From contig NZ_JACFYZ010000002.1 in the NCBI RefSeq assembly GCF_015712065.1, positions 62,001 to 126,000 of the forward strand: 64,000 nt of DNA. Direction: 5' to 3'. Below are positions 58,243-64,000 of the stretch, in pieces. The DNA is from Ectopseudomonas chengduensis (GTDB taxonomy: Bacteria > Pseudomonadota > Gammaproteobacteria > Pseudomonadales > Pseudomonadaceae). The position numbers were made by a program, and so were the translations under genes. A model generated the notes under the pieces. It did not search any database. It saw nothing but the letters and a program-made list of their open reading frames with translations, and had not been told where the DNA came from. Numbering within the stretch: the stretch's first letter is position 1; every line of letters begins with the position of its first letter.

Positions 58243-59787
58243 TTACCAGGTTTGGGTGGCCTTGAACTTCTCGATACCGGCTTTCAGGCCAGCGTCGATT
58301 TCGTCGTTGAAGTCACCCTTCTCGTTGATCTTCGCCATCAGGTCGGCGTGATCACGCTTGAAGAAGGCGATCAGGGCCTGCTCGAAGCTGATGATCTTGG
58401 CGACTTCGACGTCCTGCAGGAAGCCGCGCTCGGCTGCGTACAGTGACACCGACATTTCGGCAATGGACATCGGCGCATACTGCTTCTGCTTCATCAGCTC
58501 AGTGACGCGCTGACCATGCTCGAGCTGCTTGCGGGTGGCTTCGTCCAGGTCAGAAGCGAACTGGGCGAAGGCCGCCAGTTCACGGTACTGAGCCAGAGCG
58601 GTACGGATGCCACCGGAAAGCTTCTTGATGATCTTGGTCTGAGCCGCGCCACCCACACGGGATACCGAGATACCGGCGTTGACGGCCGGACGGATACCCG
58701 AGTTGAACATGGCCGATTCCAGGAAGATCTGACCGTCGGTGATCGAGATCACGTTGGTCGGAACGAACGCGGAAACGTCACCGGCCTGGGTTTCGATGAT
58801 CGGCAGAGCGGTCAGGGAACCGGTCTTGCCCTTCACGGCGCCATTGGTGAACTTCTCGACGTACTCTTCGGAAACGCGGGAAGCGCGCTCCAGCAGACGG
58901 CTGTGGAGATAGAACACGTCGCCCGGGTAGGCTTCACGGCCTGGCGGACGGCGCAGCAGCAGGGAGATCTGACGGTAGGCAACGGCCTGCTTGGACAGGT
59001 CGTCGTACACGATCAGGGCATCTTCACCGCGGTCGCGGAAGTATTCGCCCATGGTGCAACCGGAGTACGGCGCCAGGAACTGCAGGGCAGCGGATTCGGA
59101 AGCCGAAGCTGCAACCACGATGGTGTTGGCCAGCGCGCCAGCTTCTTCCAGCTTGCGTACCACGTTGGCGATGGTCGATTGCTTCTGACCAATGGCGACG
59201 TAGACGCAACGGATGCCGCTGTCTTTCTGGTTGATGATGGCGTCGACGGCCAGAGCCGTCTTACCGATCTGACGGTCACCGATGATCAGCTCGCGCTGGC
59301 CACGGCCTACCGGGATCATGGCATCGACCGACTTGTAACCGGTCTGCACCGGCTGGTCGACCGACTTACGCCAGATCACGCCCGGCGCAACCTTTTCAAC
59401 GGCGTCAGTAGCGGCGGCGTTGATCGGGCCTTTGCCATCGATCGGGTTGCCCAGTGCGTCGACCACACGACCCAGCAGCTCCGGACCAACCGGAACTTCA
59501 AGGATGCGACCGGTGCACTTGGCGCTCATGCCTTCGGCGAGGGTCAGGTAACCACCCAGTACTACGGCACCTACGGAGTCTTGCTCCAGGTTCAGGGCCA
59601 TGCCGTACACGCCACCAGGGAATTCGATCATCTCACCGTACATGACGTCGGCGAGGCCGTAGATGCGCACGATACCGTCGGAAACGCTGACGATGGTGCC
59701 TTCATTACGGGCTTGAGCGGATACATCAAGCGACTCAATGCGCTGCTTGATGATTTCGCTAATTTCGGAAGGATTCAATTGCTGCAT
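58243..59787 (-). CDS. atpA: ATP synthase F1 alpha subunit
   Basis: The regulatory alpha subunit (514 residues) has the P-loop GDRQIGKTA, the conserved [20 protein letters not shown] and a normal C-terminus. It alternates with beta in the F1 head and carries non-catalytic nucleotide sites. The start ATG at 59787 lies 15 bases after atpH. Confidence 0.99.
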   Translation of the reverse strand: MQQLNPSEISEIIKQRIESLDVSAQARNEGTIVSVSDGIVRIYGLADVMYGEMIEFPGGVYGMALNLEQDSVGAVVLGGYLTLAEGMSAKCTGRILEVPVGPELLGRVVDALGNPIDGKGPINAAATDAVEKVAPGVIWRKSVDQPVQTGYKSVDAMIPVGRGQRELIIGDRQIGKTALAVDAIINQKDSGIRCVYVAIGQKQSTIANVVRKLEEAGALANTIVVAASASESAALQFLAPYSGCTMGEYFRDRGEDALIVYDDLSKQAVAYRQISLLLRRPPGREAYPGDVFYLHSRLLERASRVSEEYVEKFTNGAVKGKTGSLTALPIIETQAGDVSAFVPTNVISITDGQIFLESAMFNSGIRPAVNAGISVSRVGGAAQTKIIKKLSGGIRTALAQYRELAAFAQFASDLDEATRKQLEHGQRVTELMKQKQYAPMSIAEMSVSLYAAERGFLQDVEVAKIISFEQALIAFFKRDHADLMAKINEKGDFNDEIDAGLKAGIEKFKATQTW

Positions 59788-59802
59788 GCCAGTTCCCTCA
59801 AA

Positions 59803-60339
59803 TCAGGATTTCAACGCTTCGGCCAGCTTGTTCAGCTTGCCGCGGACCGAACCGTCGATGACCAGGTCACCTGCACGAATGACAACACCGCCGATCAGGG
59901 CGGGATTGACCACGGGCGTGGGCTGGACGGTGCGATCGAGCCGCTTGGAAAGGGCGGCAGCCAGAGTTTGCAATTGCTCAGCACTGAGTTCGAAAGCCGA
60001 CTCGACCTCGACATCGAGGGCGCGTTCGGCTTCAGCCTTCAGTACAGCGAATTGTTCGCGTACTACCGGCAACAGCGACAGTCGGTCGTTGCTGCCCAGC
60101 GAGCGCAGGAAGTTGCTGAACGAAGCGTCGATGTGACCGGCACAGAGCTGCGCCAGCACATTGACTTTCTGCTCATCGGTCAACGCCGGGTTGACCAACT
60201 GCTGAGCCATGGCCGGCGCTTGAACCGCGGCCGCGGACAGCGACAGCATGTTCAGCCAGGCATCGGCCTGCTGTGCAGCACTGGCAAACTCAAACGCAGC
60301 TTTCGCGTAGGGCCGAGCGAGCGTGTTGGTATTGATCAT
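59803..60339 (-). CDS. atpH: ATP synthase F1 delta subunit
   Basis: Delta (178 residues) connects the F1 head to the peripheral stalk. The sequence has the typical N-terminal start (TLARPYAKAAFEFA) and the conserved C-terminal GGVVIRAGDLVIDGSVRGKL. Order and length are standard. Confidence 0.97.
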   Translation of the reverse strand: MINTNTLARPYAKAAFEFASAAQQADAWLNMLSLSAAAVQAPAMAQQLVNPALTDEQKVNVLAQLCAGHIDASFSNFLRSLGSNDRLSLLPVVREQFAVLKAEAERALDVEVESAFELSAEQLQTLAAALSKRLDRTVQPTPVVNPALIGGVVIRAGDLVIDGSVRGKLNKLAEALKS

Positions 60340-60351
60340 CGCGAGCCTCGC

Positions 60352-60822
60352 TTAGAGTTGAGAGGCCAGTTTTGCGACCAGATCGTTGTGCGCAGCGCCG
60401 TCCACGGAGGACTGCAGGATCTGCTCGGCGCCGGTGACAGCCAGAGCTGCTACCTGCGAACGCAGTTGATCCTTGGCACGGTTCACTTCCAGATCGATTT
60501 CGGCTTTGGCGCCAGCGATCAGCTTTTCACCTTCAGAGCGGGCCTGGGCCTTGGCTTCTTCGACGATTGCGTTGGCGGTCTTGTTCGCCCGATCGAGAAT
60601 CTCGGCAGCTTGCTCTTTGGTTTCACGAAGCATCTGGGCAGCGCGTTCCTGGGCCAACTGCAGATCGCGCTCAGCGCGCCCGGCAGCATCCAGACCTTCT
60701 GCGATTTTCTTCTGGCGTTCCTGCATGGCCAGCGTCAGCGGCGGCCATACGAACTTCATGCAGAACCAGACGAAAATAGCGAAGGCAATCGTTTGACCGA
60801 ACAGGGTCAGGTTAATGTTCAC
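60352..60822 (-). CDS. atpF: ATP synthase F0 b subunit
   Basis: The b subunit (156 residues) forms the peripheral stalk. It has one N-terminal membrane helix ([19 protein letters not shown]) followed by a long charged Ala/Glu/Lys-rich coiled coil. Only one b gene is present, as in other gammaproteobacteria. Confidence 0.98.
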   Translation of the reverse strand: MNINLTLFGQTIAFAIFVWFCMKFVWPPLTLAMQERQKKIAEGLDAAGRAERDLQLAQERAAQMLRETKEQAAEILDRANKTANAIVEEAKAQARSEGEKLIAGAKAEIDLEVNRAKDQLRSQVAALAVTGAEQILQSSVDGAAHNDLVAKLASQL

Positions 60823-60908
60823 AGCGATTTACCTCGTGCTATCTCGTGTTCAGGGAAGAAAAGCCTGAAGAGGCAGCACTCATCATGCTGCCTCGAACTC
60901 AGGAACTC

Positions 60909-61160
<252 letters not shown>

Positions 61161-61202
61161 TTAAGGTTACGAGTTAGGGGTTTTCGGGTTTTTCGATGTC
61201 GA

Positions 61203-62045
<843 letters not shown>

Positions 62046-62435
62046 TCAGAAAACTTTCATGAGTAGGGGGGCACAGGCTGCAGCCAGAAGGCCAAGCAGG
62101 TAACCGATGAACAGCTGCATCGGTGCAAGTGGTTCAACCCCTACGAACGCCAGTGCAAACAGCACTGCCGTGATAATCCATTTACCCATGGCCCCGGCCC
62201 AGATCGACTGGACGATGGCTCGGGCCGAACGCGCGCCAAAGTAACGAAAGGCCTTGAATGCGAAATACGCGTTGGCCAGCAGGGCGATCAGCCCTCCCAG
62301 CAATGCCGAATAGGCCGCAACCCATCCGCCACTGACGGCAAAAATCACTGCAATCACAGCCGTCACGATGGCCTGAAGAATCAGGATCGGAAAACCTGGC
62401 TGACGATGAAACGGGACCTTACTGGGGATGCCCAT
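62046..62435 (-). CDS. atpI: ATP synthase assembly protein AtpI
   Basis: AtpI (129 residues) is a small membrane protein that helps to assemble the c ring and may take part in Mg2+ supply. The four hydrophobic segments and the position in front of atpB are typical. The ATG at 62435 follows GAGAGG; the long open frame to 62588 runs through the promoter and is rejected. First gene of the atp operon. Confidence 0.9.
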   Translation of the reverse strand: MGIPSKVPFHRQPGFPILILQAIVTAVIAVIFAVSGGWVAAYSALLGGLIALLANAYFAFKAFRYFGARSARAIVQSIWAGAMGKWIITAVLFALAFVGVEPLAPMQLFIGYLLGLLAAACAPLLMKVF

Positions 62436-62492
62436 CGACCTCTCCCTGCAAGGTGCCGAAACTCGGCCCGTAGCCGACAAAATTGCGCGGGG

Positions 62493-62521
62493 AGTATAGG
62501 GTTCAGCCTGCGCCCGATCAA
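62493..62521 (-). promoter_or_regulatory. Sigma-70 promoter of the atp operon
   Basis: On the minus strand TTGATC, 17 bases and TATACT form a good -35/-10 pair, ending about 58 bases before the atpI start codon. The next upstream gene on the same strand is parB. Confidence 0.75.
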
Positions 62522-62526
62522 CCGTG

Positions 62527-62554
62527 CTGTAGTAGGAGTGAAGTAGGACTACAG
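62527..62554 (-). terminator. Weak terminator after parB
   Basis: A 7-bp stem (CTGTAGT and ACTACAG) with a 14-base loop lies 11 bases after the parB stop codon, just upstream of the atp promoter. It lacks a strong T run. Confidence 0.4.
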
Positions 62555-62565
62555 ACTGAATTGTT

Positions 62566-63435
62566 TCAACGAATGTGCGCCAGTACACCCTGCAATTCGT
62601 CGAGGGAGCTGTAGCGAATCACCAACTGCCCTTTGCCCTTGCTGCCGTGCTTGATCTGCACGGGCGAGCCCAGACGCTCTGCGAGCTTCTGCTCCAGGCG
62701 ACTGATGTCCGGGTCTGCCTTGGCCTTGACCGGGGCTGGTTTGGCGCTGAGCCACTGTCGCACCAGTGCTTCGGTCTGACGAACGGTCAGGCCACGTGCG
62801 ACAACATGTCGCGCAGCTTCAACCTGCTGTTCGAGGGGTAAACCGAGCAGTGCACGGGCATGCCCCATCTCCAGGTCGCCATGCGAAAGCAGGGTCTTGA
62901 TCTCTTCCGGCAGGGCGATCAGGCGCAGCAGGTTGGTGATGGTGACGCGGGATTTGCCCACCGCATCGGCGACCTGTTGCTGGGTCAGCTCGAATTCCTG
63001 CTGCAGACGCTGCAGGGCCACGGCTTCCTCGATCGGGTTGAGGTCTTCGCGCTGGATATTCTCGATCAGCGCCATGGCGATGGCGGCTTCATCCGGCAGT
63101 TCACGGACCATGGCCGGAATCTTGTCCTGACCGGCCAGCTGGCTGGCACGCCAGCGTCGTTCACCGGCGACAATCTCGAAACGTCCACCACCGATGGGGC
63201 GCAGGACGATGGGCTGCATCACGCCCTGGGCACGAATGGAGGCAGCGAGCTCTTCCAGAGCGGTCTGGTCCATGTCACGGCGAGGCTGGTACTTGCCGCG
63301 CTGGATCAGCTCCAGCGGCACGTATTGCAGTTCACGCGTGTCGACCTGAGCGGCCTCTTCCTGCAATGCATTGACGGTGTTGCCGCCAAGCAGTGCGTCC
63401 AGACCTCGACCCAGACCTCGTTTCTTCGCAACCAT
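62566..63435 (-). CDS. parB: Chromosome partitioning protein ParB
   Basis: ParB binds parS sites and spreads on DNA to guide chromosome segregation. The 289-residue protein starts with KKRGLGRGLDALLGG, has the CTP-binding ParB/Srx domain with AGERRWRASQLAG, and a helix-turn-helix (TQQQVADAVGKSRVTITNLLRL). It is one gene downstream of parA, and a perfect parS lies at 45361-45374 in this window. Confidence 0.98.
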   Translation of the reverse strand: MVAKKRGLGRGLDALLGGNTVNALQEEAAQVDTRELQYVPLELIQRGKYQPRRDMDQTALEELAASIRAQGVMQPIVLRPIGGGRFEIVAGERRWRASQLAGQDKIPAMVRELPDEAAIAMALIENIQREDLNPIEEAVALQRLQQEFELTQQQVADAVGKSRVTITNLLRLIALPEEIKTLLSHGDLEMGHARALLGLPLEQQVEAARHVVARGLTVRQTEALVRQWLSAKPAPVKAKADPDISRLEQKLAERLGSPVQIKHGSKGKGQLVIRYSSLDELQGVLAHIR

Positions 63436-63446
63436 GCGGATGTTCC

Positions 63447-64000
63447 TTAAGCGGTAGCAGTTTTCGCGGCGGCACGCTGACGGCGCACCAGCTCGCCGGC
63501 CAAGGCCAGGTAGGCGATGGCACCACGGGATTGTTTGTCGTAGACCAGCGCCGGCATACCGAAGCTCGGTGCTTCGGCCAGCCGTACGTTGCGCGGTATC
63601 ACGACGTCATACAGCTTGTCACCGAAGTGCTGCTTGAGCTGAGCCGTGACGTCGTTGGTCAGGCTGATACGCGGGTCATACATGGTGCGCAGCAGACCTT
63701 CGATCTGCAGCTTGGGATTGAGCAGCTGGGCGATGCGCTGGATGCTGTTGACCAGATCGGAAAGCCCCTCGAGCGCGTAGTACTCGCACTGCATGGGGAT
63801 GATCACACCATCGGCAGCGACCAGGGCATTGATGGTCAGCATGCTCAGAGACGGTGGGCAGTCGATGAGGATGTAGTCGTAGTTCTCGCGGATCGGCGCC
63901 AGGGCATAACGCAGGCGACTCTCCTTCATCTTCATTTCCAACAGGGCGACTTCGGCGGCCGTCAGATCGCGGTTGGCCGGCAGCAGCTGGTAGCCACCGT
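63447..64000 (-). CDS. parA: Chromosome partitioning ATPase ParA (C-terminal part)
   Basis: The gene runs off the right edge; the visible 184 codons include the Walker B-like DYILIDCPPSLSMLTINALV and the typical end (YLALAGELVRRQRAAA). ParA is the Walker ATPase that moves ParB-parS complexes. Upstream residues (QLLPANRDLTAAEVALLEM) continue in frame to the window edge. It is 11 bases before parB. Confidence 0.96.
   Translation of the reverse strand, partial: GGYQLLPANRDLTAAEVALLEMKMKESRLRYALAPIRENYDYILIDCPPSLSMLTINALVAADGVIIPMQCEYYALEGLSDLVNSIQRIAQLLNPKLQIEGLLRTMYDPRISLTNDVTAQLKQHFGDKLYDVVIPRNVRLAEAPSFGMPALVYDKQSRGAIAYLALAGELVRRQRAAAKTATA

Overview
The window is a GC-rich stretch of a Pseudomonas chromosome. 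I infer the genus (sensu lato, probably the mendocina/oleovorans group) from the order glmR-glmS / glmU-atpCDGAHFEBI-parB-parA, the aerobic cobalamin gene set, REP-type repeats and codon usage; the species cannot be fixed from this sequence. The right end lies close to the replication origin, because in pseudomonads parAB is followed within a few genes by dnaA.

Layout. 1-7.9 kb: end of a DUF3617 gene, then a TAXI-type TRAP transporter operon (substrate-binding protein, fused DctQM permease, DUF1850 protein) and its likely regulators, a DctB/DctD-type two-component system; a good sigma-54 promoter with upstream palindromes precedes the operon. 7.9-9.1 kb: a cyclopropane-fatty-acid-synthase-like methyltransferase. 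9.1-14.6 kb: a translationally coupled TonB receptor/ABC importer operon with both a cobalamin riboswitch and a Zur-like operator. 14.7-22.4 kb: first cobalamin block (ferredoxin-like protein, cobK, cobL on minus; cobG, cobH, cobI, cobJ on plus) with a second cobalamin riboswitch that is split by a palindromic mobile repeat. 22.5-38.4 kb: accessory block with AraC and LysR regulators, LysE exporters, dialkylglycine decarboxylase dgdA with dgdR, NmrA/SDR oxidoreductases, MFS transporters, an AhpD-like protein, an azoreductase-like protein and a TonB receptor. 38.5-47.7 kb: second cobalamin block (cobW, cobN, ChlI-like ATPase, VWA protein, cobF on minus; cobE, cobM on plus) around a third cobalamin riboswitch. 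47.8-50.5 kb: MarR-GNAT protein, a small conserved protein, a ParD-like gene coupled to methionine aminopeptidase. 50.5-64 kb: glmS, glmR, a LysE protein, glmU, the whole ATP synthase operon, parB and the end of parA.

The two cobalamin blocks together encode every step from precorrin-2 to hydrogenobyrinic acid (CobI, CobG, CobJ, CobM, CobF, CobK, CobL, CobH) plus the large cobalt chelatase subunit CobN, ChlI/VWA-type partner proteins and CobW. CobA, CobB and the late nucleotide-loop genes are not here. Three cobalamin riboswitches put these genes and the uptake operon under B12 feedback.

The most notable observations are: a palindromic element of about 113 bp inserted exactly inside the cobG riboswitch; a Zur-type operator lying between a B12 riboswitch and its TonB/ABC operon; a perfect parS core inside cobW; a REP pair read in frame as part of a signal peptide region; REP repeats that supply the stop codon of three cob genes; and a large excess of perfect TTATCCACA DnaA boxes.
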